NCBI RefSeq assembly: GCF_023701345.1
Contig: NZ_JAMPXE010000009.1
Location: 1-44,364 of the forward strand
Source: Rhodoferax sp.
GTDB lineage: Bacteria > Pseudomonadota > Gammaproteobacteria > Burkholderiales > Burkholderiaceae_C
DNA length: 44,364 bases
Direction: 5' to 3'
Positions 11,095-19,870 of the stretch are shown one piece after another. Position numbers and translations under genes: made by a program. The notes below the pieces were generated by a model. It did no database searches, had not been told where the DNA came from, and worked only from the letters and a program-made list of their open reading frames with translations. Every line of letters starts with the position of its first letter. Position 1 is the first letter of the stretch.

Positions 11095-12038
11095 GTTCAT
11101 TTGATTTGAAAACAGAAAAAGTAGCGGTGCTCATGGGGGGGTCCTCCGCCGAGCGCGAGGTGTCGCTGATGTCGGGCAGCGGTGTGCTGCAGGCATTGCA
11201 AGGCCTGGGGGTGCAGGCCTTTGCGTTTGATCCGGCCGAGCGCGAGTTGCTTGACCTGAAAAAGGAAGGCTTCACGCGCTGCTTCATTGCCCTGCATGGC
11301 CGCTTCGGTGAAGACGGCACGGTGCAGGGTGCGCTGGAGCTGCTCGGCATTCCCTATACCGGGCCGGGCGTCATGGCCTCCAGCATTGCCATCGACAAGC
11401 TCATGACCAAACACATCTGGCGCGCTGACGGCCTGCCCACGCCGGCCTGGAAAAAGGTCGACAGTGCGGCAGCCGTGCGCGCCGCGCTGGCCGAGTTGGG
11501 CAGCCCGATGATCGTCAAGCCGGCGCGTGAGGGCTCCACCATCGGCCTGACCAAGGTTACCGCCATCGACCAGTGCGAGGCGGCATTTGCGCTGGCTGCC
11601 GGCATGCACGACGAGGTGCTGTGCGAGCAGTTCATTGCCGGTGACGAGGTCACCATCGCGGTGCTGGGCAGTGGCGCGCAAGCCCGCGCGCTGCCGGTGA
11701 TCCGGATTGTTGCGCCGGACGGCAACTACGACTACCAAAACAAATACTTCACCGACAGCACCCAGTACCTGGTGCCCTGCGGCCTGCCCGAGGGCGAGGA
11801 GGCCGCCATCCAGCAACTGGTGCTGCAAGCCTTCCACAGCCTGGGCTGCCGCGGCTGGGCCCGCGCCGACGTGATGATCGACGCCGTCACGCGCCAGCCC
11901 TATCTGTTGGAGATCAACACCTCGCCGGGCATGACCAGCCATTCGCTGGTGCCCATGGCGGCCAGAGCGGCAGGCATCGCTTACCCCGAGCTGTGCCTGC
12001 AAGTGCTGCAATCAGCCAGTCGCGACTACGCCCTATGA
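11091..12038 (+). CDS. ddlB: D-alanine:D-alanine ligase DdlB
   Basis: ATP-grasp enzyme making the D-Ala-D-Ala dipeptide used by MurF. The 315-residue protein has the N-terminal motif [17 protein letters not shown], the [12 protein letters not shown] segment, the ATP-grasp core with [11 protein letters not shown], and the C-terminal [19 protein letters not shown] with metal-binding residues. ATG 11091 makes an ATGA overlap with murC and the stop makes another with ftsQ, so it is translated inside the coupled dcw series. The length is normal for DdlB. Confidence 0.96.
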   Translation: MSSFDLKTEKVAVLMGGSSAEREVSLMSGSGVLQALQGLGVQAFAFDPAERELLDLKKEGFTRCFIALHGRFGEDGTVQGALELLGIPYTGPGVMASSIAIDKLMTKHIWRADGLPTPAWKKVDSAAAVRAALAELGSPMIVKPAREGSTIGLTKVTAIDQCEAAFALAAGMHDEVLCEQFIAGDEVTIAVLGSGAQARALPVIRIVAPDGNYDYQNKYFTDSTQYLVPCGLPEGEEAAIQQLVLQAFHSLGCRGWARADVMIDAVTRQPYLLEINTSPGMTSHSLVPMAARAAGIAYPELCLQVLQSASRDYAL

Positions 12039-12838
12039 CCAGCAACGCGCCCCTGCCGTTTGACATCAAGCTCATGAACCGGGTGGCCACCGCCCTGTTT
12101 GCGCTGCTGGTGCTCATGCTGCTGGGCGCCGGGCTGGCTTATGTGCAGCAGTTGCCGCTGTTTGCCATTCGCGGGGTCACGGTGGTGGGCGATGTGTCGC
12201 ATTACAACGCGATCTCGCTGCGCGCCAATGTCATGCCGCGCCTGAAAGGCACGTTCTTCACACTCGACCTGCACGCCACGCGCCAGGTCTTTGAGACCAT
12301 GCCCTGGGTGCGCCAGGCGGTGGTGCGGCGCGATTTTCCGAACCGGCTCAAGGTGCATCTGGAAGAGCATCAGCCGGTGGCCTATTGGGGCGTGGAGGGG
12401 GACTCGCGCCTGGTCAACAGTTTCGGCGAAGTATTTGATGTCAATCTGGGCGAGCTGGAGCAAGACGATTTGCCCCGGCTGAATGGCCCGGAGGGTCAAA
12501 GCGCACAGGTGCTGGCCACCTACCACACGCTGCAGCCGCTGCTGGCGCCGATGGATCTGGCGCTGACGCAACTTGAACTGACGCCGCGCGGCGGCTGGCG
12601 GGCGCAGCTTGAGGCCGGCACCACACTGGAGCTGGGCAGCGGCAGCACCGCTGAACTGGTGGCACGCACCGAACGATTTTTGAAGACCGTGACACAGGCC
12701 ACGGCGCACTACAACCGCAGTGTCGAACAACTCGCTTCCGTGGACTTGCGCCATACGGATGGTTATGCCATCCGGTTGAACGGGGTGAGCACGGTTGAGG
12801 CAGATAACGTGAAAAAACTAATGCAAGTGAACAGGTGA
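12035..12838 (+). CDS. ftsQ: Cell division protein FtsQ
   Basis: Bitopic inner-membrane divisome protein that recruits FtsB/FtsL and links early and late division proteins. The 267-residue protein has a short cytoplasmic tail, one membrane segment (about residues 16-38), and a POTRA domain beginning [17 protein letters not shown]. The beta domain with [17 protein letters not shown] follows, with EEHQPVAYW conserved. ATG 12035 overlaps the ddlB stop (ATGA). The longer frame back to 11993 lies within ddlB and lacks the usual short FtsQ tail. It sits immediately upstream of ftsA, as expected. Confidence 0.93.
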   Translation: MTSNAPLPFDIKLMNRVATALFALLVLMLLGAGLAYVQQLPLFAIRGVTVVGDVSHYNAISLRANVMPRLKGTFFTLDLHATRQVFETMPWVRQAVVRRDFPNRLKVHLEEHQPVAYWGVEGDSRLVNSFGEVFDVNLGELEQDDLPRLNGPEGQSAQVLATYHTLQPLLAPMDLALTQLELTPRGGWRAQLEAGTTLELGSGSTAELVARTERFLKTVTQATAHYNRSVEQLASVDLRHTDGYAIRLNGVSTVEADNVKKLMQVNR

Positions 12839-12842
12839 CGCA

Positions 12843-14072
12843 ATGGCAAAAGAGTACAAGGATTTGGTTGTGGGTCTGGACATTGGCACCGCCAAGGTGA
12901 TGGTGGTTGTGGCCGAGGTCATGCCCGGTGGCGAGCTCAAGCTCGCCGGCCTGGGGGTGGCCCCCAGCAACGGCCTGAAACGCGGTGTGGTGGTCAACAT
13001 CGACGCCACGGTGCAGAGCATCCAGCAGGCGCTCAAGGAGGCCGAACTGATGGCCGACTGCAAAATCCAGCGGGTCTATACCGGCATCACCGGCAGCCAC
13101 ATCCGCGGCATGAATTCGCACGGCATGGTGGCCATCAAGGACCGCGAGGTCTCCGCCGCCGACGTGGCGCGGGTGGTCGAAACCGCCAAGGCCATCAACA
13201 TCTCGACCGACCAGCGCCTGCTGCTGGTGGAACCGCAGGAGTTCATCATCGACGGTCAGGACGTGAAAGAGCCGATCGGCATGAGCGGCATCCGGCTGGA
13301 GGCCAAGGTGCACATCGTCACCGGCGCCCAGAGCGCGGCCGAGAACATCATCAAGTGCGTGCGCCGATGCGGCCTGGAGGTGGAGCAACTCATGCTCAAC
13401 CCGCTGGCCAGCAGCCTGTCGGTGCTGACCGAGGATGAGCGCGAACTGGGCGTGGCGCTGGTCGATATTGGCGCCGGCACCACCGATCTGGCGATCTTCA
13501 CCAACGGCGCCATTCGCCACACCGCCGTGATCCCGATCGCCGGTGACCTGATCACCAGCGACATCGCCATGGCGTTGCGCACGCCGACCAAGGACGCCGA
13601 GGAAATCAAGGTGGAAAACGGCTACGCCAAGCAGTTGCTGGCCGACCCCGAGGCCCAGGTGGAGGTGCCCGGCCTGGGTGATCGCGGCCCGCGCATGCTC
13701 AGCCGTCAGGCGCTGGCGGGCGTGATCGAGCCGCGCGTGGAAGAAATTTTCAGCCTGGTGCACCAGGTCATGCGCGAGTCTGGCTTTGAGGAAATGCTGT
13801 CCAGCGGCATTGTGCTCACCGGTGGCAGCTGCGTCATGCCCGGCATGGTCGAGCTCGGCGAAGACATCTTTTTGAAGCCGGTGCGGCGCGGCCTGCCCAA
13901 ATACACCGGTGTGCTGTCCGACATGGTGGCCCAGCCGCGCGCCGCCACCGTCATGGGCTTGCTCGAAGAAGCCCGTCTGGCGCGTTTGCGCGGCTTCAAG
14001 GTGTCGCAAAAAAACGGCTCCATGAAAACCGCGTTCGGGTCCGTCAAGGACTGGTTTGTGGGGAACTTCTGA
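12843..14072 (+). CDS. ftsA: Cell division protein FtsA
   Basis: Actin-like ATPase that tethers FtsZ filaments to the membrane and signals to the periplasmic divisome. The 409-residue protein has the phosphate-1 loop VVGLDIGTAKV at the N-terminus, the 1C subdomain that replaces actin 1B, the second phosphate loop VDIGAGTTDLAIF and the adenosine motif VLTGGSCVMPG. The C-terminal amphipathic membrane-targeting segment is probably the last 15 residues (AFGSVKDWFVGNF). ATG 12843 lies four bases after ftsQ. Confidence 0.97.
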   Translation: MAKEYKDLVVGLDIGTAKVMVVVAEVMPGGELKLAGLGVAPSNGLKRGVVVNIDATVQSIQQALKEAELMADCKIQRVYTGITGSHIRGMNSHGMVAIKDREVSAADVARVVETAKAINISTDQRLLLVEPQEFIIDGQDVKEPIGMSGIRLEAKVHIVTGAQSAAENIIKCVRRCGLEVEQLMLNPLASSLSVLTEDERELGVALVDIGAGTTDLAIFTNGAIRHTAVIPIAGDLITSDIAMALRTPTKDAEEIKVENGYAKQLLADPEAQVEVPGLGDRGPRMLSRQALAGVIEPRVEEIFSLVHQVMRESGFEEMLSSGIVLTGGSCVMPGMVELGEDIFLKPVRRGLPKYTGVLSDMVAQPRAATVMGLLEEARLARLRGFKVSQKNGSMKTAFGSVKDWFVGNF

Positions 14073-14074
14073 CC

Positions 14075-14224
14075 ATGAAAACCACCCTGTGGCGCTGTCG
14101 CGCCAGCCCCAAACGACGATGGCGCTGCATGGACCCGCCTGTCGAATCCGTGAGCCCATTACCAACATTTTTGTCCAGTTATTTTTTATTTATTGAAACC
14201 CAAGGAGAACACCATGCCCATTGA
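14075..14224 (+). other. Unassigned short reading frame in the ftsA-ftsZ gap
   Basis: The 141-base gap between ftsA and ftsZ contains a 49-codon open frame beginning MKTTLWRC and ending ten bases inside ftsZ in another frame. It also contains a small hairpin, GGCGC (14091-14095)/GCGCC (14100-14104). The ATG is five bases after ftsA, without a clear ribosome binding site. It may be chance, a leader affecting ftsZ translation, or part of an ftsZ promoter region. No family is recognised. Confidence 0.2.
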
Positions 14225-15467
14225 ACTCATCGACGAAGAAGGCTTTAACCAAGGCACCCAGATCAAGGTGATCGGCGTCGGCGGCGGCGGCGGCAACGCG
14301 GTGGCGCACATGATTGCCAGCGCCGTGCAGGGTGTGGAATTCATCTGCGCCAATACCGACTCGCAGGCGCTCAGCACCAGCGACGCCCACCTCATCATCC
14401 AGCTCGGCAGCACCGGCCTGGGCGCTGGCAGCAAGCCCGACAAGGCGCGCGAAGCGGCCGAATTGGCCATTGAGCACATCCGCGAAGCCATTGACGGCGC
14501 GCACATGCTGTTCATCACCGCCGGCATGGGCGGTGGCACCGGCACCGGCGCCGCCCCCGTGATTGCCCGCATTGCGCGTGAAATGGGGATTTTGACCGTG
14601 GGTGTGGTGACCAAGCCGTTCGAGTTTGAAGGCAAGCGCCGCATGGACAACGCCGAGAGCGGCCTGACCGAGCTCGAAGCCAATGTCGATTCGCTGATTG
14701 TGGTGCTGAACGAAAAACTGCTCGACGTGCTGGGCGACGACGCCACCCAGGACGAGGCTTTTGCCCATGCCAACGACGTGCTCAAGAACGCCGTCGGCGG
14801 GATCGCCGAAATCATCAATGTGCCCGGCCATGTCAACGTCGACTTTGAAGACGTGCGCACCGTCATGGGCGAGCCCGGCAAAGCCATGATGGGCACCGCC
14901 GTGGCGGCCGGCCCGGACCGCGCCCGCATCGCCGCCGAGCAGGCCGTGGCCTGCCCGCTGCTCGAAGGCATTGACCTGTCCGGCGCCAAAGGCGTGCTGG
15001 TGCTGATCTCGGCCGCCAAAGGTAGCCTGAAACTGTCCGAGTCCAAGGTGGCCATGAACACCATCCGCGACTACGCCTCGCAGGACGCGCATGTGATTTA
15101 CGGCACAGCGTATGACGACAACCTGGGCGACCAGATTCGCGTCACGGTGGTGGCCACCGGCCTGAGCCGCCAGGCGCAGCGCCCGAAACTGGTGGTGACG
15201 CAAACCCAGCCCGAGATGGGCCTGCGCACCGGCACCCACGACGTGCCGTTCAACATCCCGACCCTCAACAACCCGGTGGGTGTGGGCCATGCGGGCAACT
15301 CGATGGCGACCAGCAACGCGGGGCGCAGCCAGACCGACTACGGCTCCATGGCCACCCCCAGCGTCTGGCGCAACCGCACTTCGGCGGCGGCCAAGGTCGA
15401 TGCGCTGAGCAGCGGCGGCATGGACGACTTCGAGATCCCGGCGTTTTTGCGCAAGCAGGCGGATTAA
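14214..15467 (+). CDS. ftsZ: Cell division GTPase FtsZ
   Basis: Tubulin-like GTPase that forms the Z ring at mid-cell. The 417-residue protein begins MPIELIDEEGFNQG and has the nucleotide-binding GVGGGGGNAVAHM, the tubulin signature GMGGGTGTGAAPVIA near residue 105, and the catalytic T7-loop region NVDFEDVRTVM. A variable linker of about 70 residues follows. It ends with the conserved C-terminal peptide DDFEIPAFLRKQAD that binds FtsA and ZipA. ATG 14214 has AAGGAG at 14202-14207; an in-frame TTG at 14193 would place the ribosome binding site inside the gene. It is last in the dcw operon, before a terminator. Confidence 0.98.
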   Translation: MPIELIDEEGFNQGTQIKVIGVGGGGGNAVAHMIASAVQGVEFICANTDSQALSTSDAHLIIQLGSTGLGAGSKPDKAREAAELAIEHIREAIDGAHMLFITAGMGGGTGTGAAPVIARIAREMGILTVGVVTKPFEFEGKRRMDNAESGLTELEANVDSLIVVLNEKLLDVLGDDATQDEAFAHANDVLKNAVGGIAEIINVPGHVNVDFEDVRTVMGEPGKAMMGTAVAAGPDRARIAAEQAVACPLLEGIDLSGAKGVLVLISAAKGSLKLSESKVAMNTIRDYASQDAHVIYGTAYDDNLGDQIRVTVVATGLSRQAQRPKLVVTQTQPEMGLRTGTHDVPFNIPTLNNPVGVGHAGNSMATSNAGRSQTDYGSMATPSVWRNRTSAAAKVDALSSGGMDDFEIPAFLRKQAD

Positions 15468-15508
15468 GCCGCCTCAAACCCGACCAATAGCAGCTTTGAC
15501 AAGGGCGC

Positions 15509-15536
15509 AAAAGCCGCTTGCACGATCGGCTTTTTT
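15509..15536 (+). terminator. Intrinsic terminator after ftsZ
   Basis: AAAAGCCG (15509-15516) pairs with CGGCTTTT (15527-15534) across a 10-base loop and runs into six T residues (15531-15536). It lies 41 bases after the ftsZ stop and closes the dcw transcript. The A-run on the left arm means it could also act, more weakly, on the convergent transcript coming from 15631. Confidence 0.8.
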
Positions 15537-15630
15537 ATAGCCTGCAGCCCTGATACAACAGGCTCTGACAGCGATTGATTTGGGAGCGACTGGCGCTTTG
15601 AATTCGGGTCTGACAGCACGGATGGCCAGC

Positions 15631-18600
15631 TCATGCCTGGCCGCGCGAAGCATGCGCCAGCAGTAATTGTTCGAATTTTTCTGCCGGCAGCGGCGGGCTG
15701 GTCAGGTAGCCCTGGTACATATCGCAACCCTGCGCCCGCAAAAAATCAAGCTGGTCCTGCGTCTCCACCCCCTCGGCCAGTGCCTTCAGGCGCAGCGTAT
15801 GCGCCATGGCGATGATGGTGGCGGCAATCGTCTGGTCATCACGGTCGTGCGACAACTCATCAACAAAGCTCTTGTCGATCTTCAGGATGTCCAGCGGGAA
15901 GCGCTTCAGGTAGGCCAGCGACGAATAGCCGGTGCCAAAATCGTCGATCGCCAGTTGCACGCCCAGGACCCGCAATTGACCCAGAATTTCAATCGCTTCG
16001 GCCTCGCGTTCCATCAAGGCGCTTTCGGTCAGCTCAAGCTCCAGCCAGGCCGACGGAAATCCGCTTTGTGCCAGTGCATCGGCCACGATGGTCTTGATGT
16101 TGCCGTGCAAAAGCTGATGCGGTGACAAATTCACGGCCAGACGTAGCGGTGCCAGGCCCGCCTCAATCCAGCGCTGGCCCTGGCGGCAGGTTTCCTGCAG
16201 CACCCAGGCGCCCAGAGGATTGATCAGGCCGGTTTCCTCCGCAATGTGAATGAAACGAATCGGTGGAATCAGGCCCTCCACCGGGTCCAGCCAGCGCACC
16301 AGCGCCTCGGCACCCACAATACGGCCACTGGCAATGTCCACCTGCGGCTGGTAGTACACGCGCAGTTCATTTTGTTCCAGGGCACGGCGCAGGCGCACTT
16401 CGAGATCAATGCGGCTGCGCACCGCGTGTGTCATTTCTTCAGAGAAATACTTGAAATGCCCGCGTCCCCCGGCCTTGGCTTGGTAAAGCGAGGTGTCAGC
16501 CTGCTGCAACAATTCCTCTGCGCTCTGGCCGTGCGCCGGGTACAGGCTGATGCCGACACTGACACCAATGCGCACCTCCGCGCCATTGGACAAACGCCAG
16601 GGTTCGCTCAAGGCGGCAATGATGTCATTGGCAACCCGCGCTGCATCGTCAGGTTGCGAGATTTTTTCCAGTAACACCGTGAACTCATCACCGCCGAGTC
16701 GGCAGATGGTATCGACCCCGCGCAAGCGGTCGTTCAGGCGCTGGGCCACCTGTTGCAACAGTTCGTCGCCGGCCAGATGGCCAAAGCTGTCGTTCACATC
16801 CTTGAAGTGATCCAGGTCCAGCATCAGCAATGCCAACATTTTCCCATCGCGTTGTGCCTGCTCGATGCTGTGCGTCAGCCGCGAAAACAGCAGGAGTCGA
16901 TTGGGCAATTGGGTCAGCGCATCGTAGTGCGCCAAGTGCTCAAGCTTTTCCTCCCCCTGCTTGACCTGACTGATGTCGGAAAACACCGAAACATAACGAC
17001 TCGGCTGGCCGTCCTCATCGTGCACCATGCTGATGGTGAGCCATTGCGGGTAAATCTCGCCATTCTTGCGCCGATTCCAGATTTCGCCCTGCCAGTGGCC
17101 GTTGGTCAACACGCTGGCCCACAGGGTCTGATAGAAGGCGCGGTCCTGGCGGCCCGATTGCAGCAGGCGCGGGTTGCGCCCCAGCACTTCCGCTTCGGTG
17201 TAACCGGTGATCTCGGTAAAGGCCGCGTTGGTGCTGAGAATGCGGCCTTCCAGATCGGCGATGATGACGCCATCGCGCGTGCTGCCAAACACCATGGCCG
17301 ACTGACGCAATGCGTCTTCGGCGCGTTTGCGCTCGGTGACGTTGATGCCCGCCACCAGCACTTGGACCTCTAAGTCAATCTGGATCGGCGTGGTTCGATA
17401 TTCGACCACTATCAGGCTGGCGTCGGCCTTGGGTTGTTCGACCTCGAAATTGTCGGTCTGGCCCGCTATGGCGCGGGCAATCGCCTGCTGCAGGCGGGCC
17501 TGTTGCGGCGGCTGGTCGCGCCACCACGGGAGCTGCCAGATCGGTTGCCCAATCAAGTCGGCCGCTGGCACGCCAAGGACATCGAGCTCGGCCTGGTTGA
17601 CCGACAGCAGCGTGCCATCGGCCGCGGTGATGCACTTGAGCAGGCTACTTTGCTCGAAGGTGGCACGAAAGCGCTGCTCGGAGCGCAGACGCGCGGCTTC
17701 ACTGCGGGTTTTTTGCACCGCCAGGCTGGTGATGCGGGCGAACTCGGCAATCAGCGCCAGGTCGGCCGCCTGCGGCGCGCACGGCGTATCGTAGTAAACG
17801 CCAAACGTGCCCAGCACGGTGCCGTCGTCGTCCTTGAACGGCTGCGACCAGCAGGCCCCCAAACCCGCGCGCGCCGCGATGGCGCGGTAGGGGGCCCAGT
17901 TCGGGTGCGTGGCAATGTCCTCGACGATGACGGTTTGGCCCAGGTAGGCTGCGGCACCACACGAACCGGCGCTCGCCTCAGCTGGCAAGCCCTCGGTGGC
18001 GGCGTTGAAAAAATCAGGCAGGCTGGGTGCGGCGCCGACTGTCAGCCGGCCCGTGCCGCGGTCGAGCAGCAGGATCGAGACCCGGCTGTGCGGCTGGATC
18101 GCCTCCAGTCCCAGCGCAATGCTTTCCAGGATCTGCGGCAATGGGCGGGCGGCAATGATCTGGTCCAGCACCGCGTTACGCATCTGTTGGAGCTGCTGCG
18201 CCTGTTTGTGCTCGGTGATGTCGATCTGCACACCGTCCCACACCACATCGCCGTTTTGCTGCGCGGCTGGTGTCGATTCAAGCCGCATCCAGCGGGTTGC
18301 CGTGTCAATCACAAAACGACCATCCCAGCTGAACGGCTGGTGCGTGTTGCGCGCCGCGTCGTTGGCCTGCATTAAATCACCGAGGTCGTCGCCGTGCACG
18401 CGCGCAAAAACGGCATTGTCATCGGCCAGCACCGCGGCACGGTCGAGCCCGAGCATGGCGCAAAAACGCGGGCTGACAAAATCAAAGCGGTGGCTGCCGT
18501 CGTGCAACATACGGTAGCGGTAAACCCCCACCGGAATGCGCGCCACCAGTTCGTCATAGCGCAGCTTGCTCTCGCGCAGGGCCAGCCGTTCGCGCTCGAG

Positions 18601-19410
18601 TTGCGCGTGGTGCTGCACTTTTTCCAGCGTGGCGGGCAAGGCAAACAGGTAGCCCTCGTGCTTTGTCAGGTAATCATTCACGCCCAGGTGCAGCGCCAGG
18701 GCCGCAATGCGCTCGTTGCCCTGGCTGGTGACCAGCACAATTGGCAAGCCCAGGCCACGTTCTTCGCGCAGCACCTTGACCAGCTCCAGTGCATTGGCGC
18801 CGGGCAGGCGAAAGTCGAGCAGCAGCACGTCATACCCGCAGGCCTGCGCCGCGGTGGTCGGCAATCGCGCCAGCACTTCACTGGTGTTGCCGACCACGTC
18901 CAGCGCAATGTGCGGCGTGTGTTGGGCCAGATGGCGGCGCGTGAGGTCGATGTCGAACGCGTTGTGTTCGGCGTACAGCACCCGGATCGGCACCGCCTTG
19001 CGCACTGCCCCAGCCTGAAAACGCGCGCGCGCGCGCGCCAGCGTTGCGGGCAATTGCGCCAGGTAATCGTCGCTTTTGATGAGGTAATCGTCAGCGCCCG
19101 AGCGCAGCGCCGCAATCGCCGCGTCCTGGTCTCCGGAGCCGGTCAAAATGACCACCGCCAGCGGCAACTCCTGCCGTCGAATGTGGGCCAGCAACTGCAG
19201 GCCGCTGCCGTCGGGCAGCGCCAGGTCGGCCAACACCAGATCGAAGGCCGGGCTGGGCTGTTGCGCCAGGCGTTCAATCGCCGCCGCCAGGCTGGTCACC
19301 ACTTCAAGCTCCGTTTGCGGTGACAGCCGCGTCAGTGCCCGGCGCACCAGATCGGCATCCTGCGCCGTGTCTTCAACGTAAAGCACTTTCATCGTCATAT
19401 TCCCAATCAT
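15631..19410 (-). CDS. Dual-receiver PAS/GAF GGDEF-EAL cyclic-di-GMP protein
   Basis: A 1259-residue cytoplasmic signalling protein that should make and/or degrade cyclic-di-GMP. Domains in order: receiver 1 (about 7-125; phospho-acceptor Asp in VLADLALPDG), receiver 2 (about 143-257; Asp in LLLDFRLPG, but the N-terminal acidic pair is altered to AEH), PAS (290-400), GAF (430-563), PAS (583-695), PAS (706-820), GGDEF (825-985) and EAL (1005-1250). The GGDEF site is intact, with an RGVD inhibitory I-site five residues upstream. The EAL domain keeps AEALVRW, LELTES, DDFGTG, KIDKSF and AEGVET, so both activities look possible. ATG 19410 overlaps the upstream regulator stop (TGATG); a GTG at 19413 is an alternative. 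It is the third gene of a minus-strand operon. Confidence 0.93.
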   Translation of the reverse strand: MIGNMTMKVLYVEDTAQDADLVRRALTRLSPQTELEVVTSLAAAIERLAQQPSPAFDLVLADLALPDGSGLQLLAHIRRQELPLAVVILTGSGDQDAAIAALRSGADDYLIKSDDYLAQLPATLARARARFQAGAVRKAVPIRVLYAEHNAFDIDLTRRHLAQHTPHIALDVVGNTSEVLARLPTTAAQACGYDVLLLDFRLPGANALELVKVLREERGLGLPIVLVTSQGNERIAALALHLGVNDYLTKHEGYLFALPATLEKVQHHAQLERERLALRESKLRYDELVARIPVGVYRYRMLHDGSHRFDFVSPRFCAMLGLDRAAVLADDNAVFARVHGDDLGDLMQANDAARNTHQPFSWDGRFVIDTATRWMRLESTPAAQQNGDVVWDGVQIDITEHKQAQQLQQMRNAVLDQIIAARPLPQILESIALGLEAIQPHSRVSILLLDRGTGRLTVGAAPSLPDFFNAATEGLPAEASAGSCGAAAYLGQTVIVEDIATHPNWAPYRAIAARAGLGACWSQPFKDDDGTVLGTFGVYYDTPCAPQAADLALIAEFARITSLAVQKTRSEAARLRSEQRFRATFEQSSLLKCITAADGTLLSVNQAELDVLGVPAADLIGQPIWQLPWWRDQPPQQARLQQAIARAIAGQTDNFEVEQPKADASLIVVEYRTTPIQIDLEVQVLVAGINVTERKRAEDALRQSAMVFGSTRDGVIIADLEGRILSTNAAFTEITGYTEAEVLGRNPRLLQSGRQDRAFYQTLWASVLTNGHWQGEIWNRRKNGEIYPQWLTISMVHDEDGQPSRYVSVFSDISQVKQGEEKLEHLAHYDALTQLPNRLLLFSRLTHSIEQAQRDGKMLALLMLDLDHFKDVNDSFGHLAGDELLQQVAQRLNDRLRGVDTICRLGGDEFTVLLEKISQPDDAARVANDIIAALSEPWRLSNGAEVRIGVSVGISLYPAHGQSAEELLQQADTSLYQAKAGGRGHFKYFSEEMTHAVRSRIDLEVRLRRALEQNELRVYYQPQVDIASGRIVGAEALVRWLDPVEGLIPPIRFIHIAEETGLINPLGAWVLQETCRQGQRWIEAGLAPLRLAVNLSPHQLLHGNIKTIVADALAQSGFPSAWLELELTESALMEREAEAIEILGQLRVLGVQLAIDDFGTGYSSLAYLKRFPLDILKIDKSFVDELSHDRDDQTIAATIIAMAHTLRLKALAEGVETQDQLDFLRAQGCDMYQGYLTSPPLPAEKFEQLLLAHASRGQA

Positions 19411-19868
19411 CACGGCTGTTTATTCAACACGCCCCAATACAGTTCGATTTGGGCGGCCACCTCCATGAACTTGACAAAATCGACCGGTTTGACAATGTAC
19501 GAGTTGGCCCCCAGGTCGTAAGCCGTGCGGATGTCGCTGTTGTCATTGGAAGAGGTCAGGATCACCACCGGAACGCTGCGGCACAACGGGTGCGCCTTGA
19601 ACGCGCGCAGCACCTCCAGCCCGCTGACCCGCGGTAATTTGAGGTCGAGCAGGATCATCAACGGCAAGACCTCGCCAGCCTCCCAGCGCGGCAGCCAGGC
19701 CAGCGCCTCTTCGCCGTCGCGCGCCACCTGCACCGGGTTGGCAAACTTGCGCCGGGCAAAAGCGCGCAGCGTCAGGTCAACGTCTGCCGGGTTGTCCTCC
19801 ACCAGCAGGATCGGCGGCAGCAGGCTTGACGCCGGCGCGCCTAAGGTTTTGGGGTCCGAAGTTGGCAT
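19410..19868 (-). CDS. Single-domain response regulator (Rcp1-like receiver)
   Basis: A 152-residue protein made of one CheY-like receiver domain and no output domain. The acidic pair VEDNPAD, phospho-acceptor in ILLDLKLPRV, the Thr/Ser of VILTSSND and the Lys of YIVKPVDF are all visible. The extended loop between the receiver strands resembles the Rcp1 type that partners phytochrome-like kinases. The start is ATG 19868, with AGGAGG about 8 bases upstream and only two bases after the kinase stop; a TTG at 19874 is too close to that site. It probably relays phosphate from the upstream kinase, perhaps to the receivers of the downstream GGDEF-EAL protein. Confidence 0.92.
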   Translation of the reverse strand: MPTSDPKTLGAPASSLLPPILLVEDNPADVDLTLRAFARRKFANPVQVARDGEEALAWLPRWEAGEVLPLMILLDLKLPRVSGLEVLRAFKAHPLCRSVPVVILTSSNDNSDIRTAYDLGANSYIVKPVDFVKFMEVAAQIELYWGVLNKQP

Positions 19869-19870
19869 GC

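Noticed and set aside
16753-18375. Long plus-strand frames opposite the GGDEF-EAL gene
   Set aside because: They are shadows of the minus-strand gene, whose domains are unambiguous.
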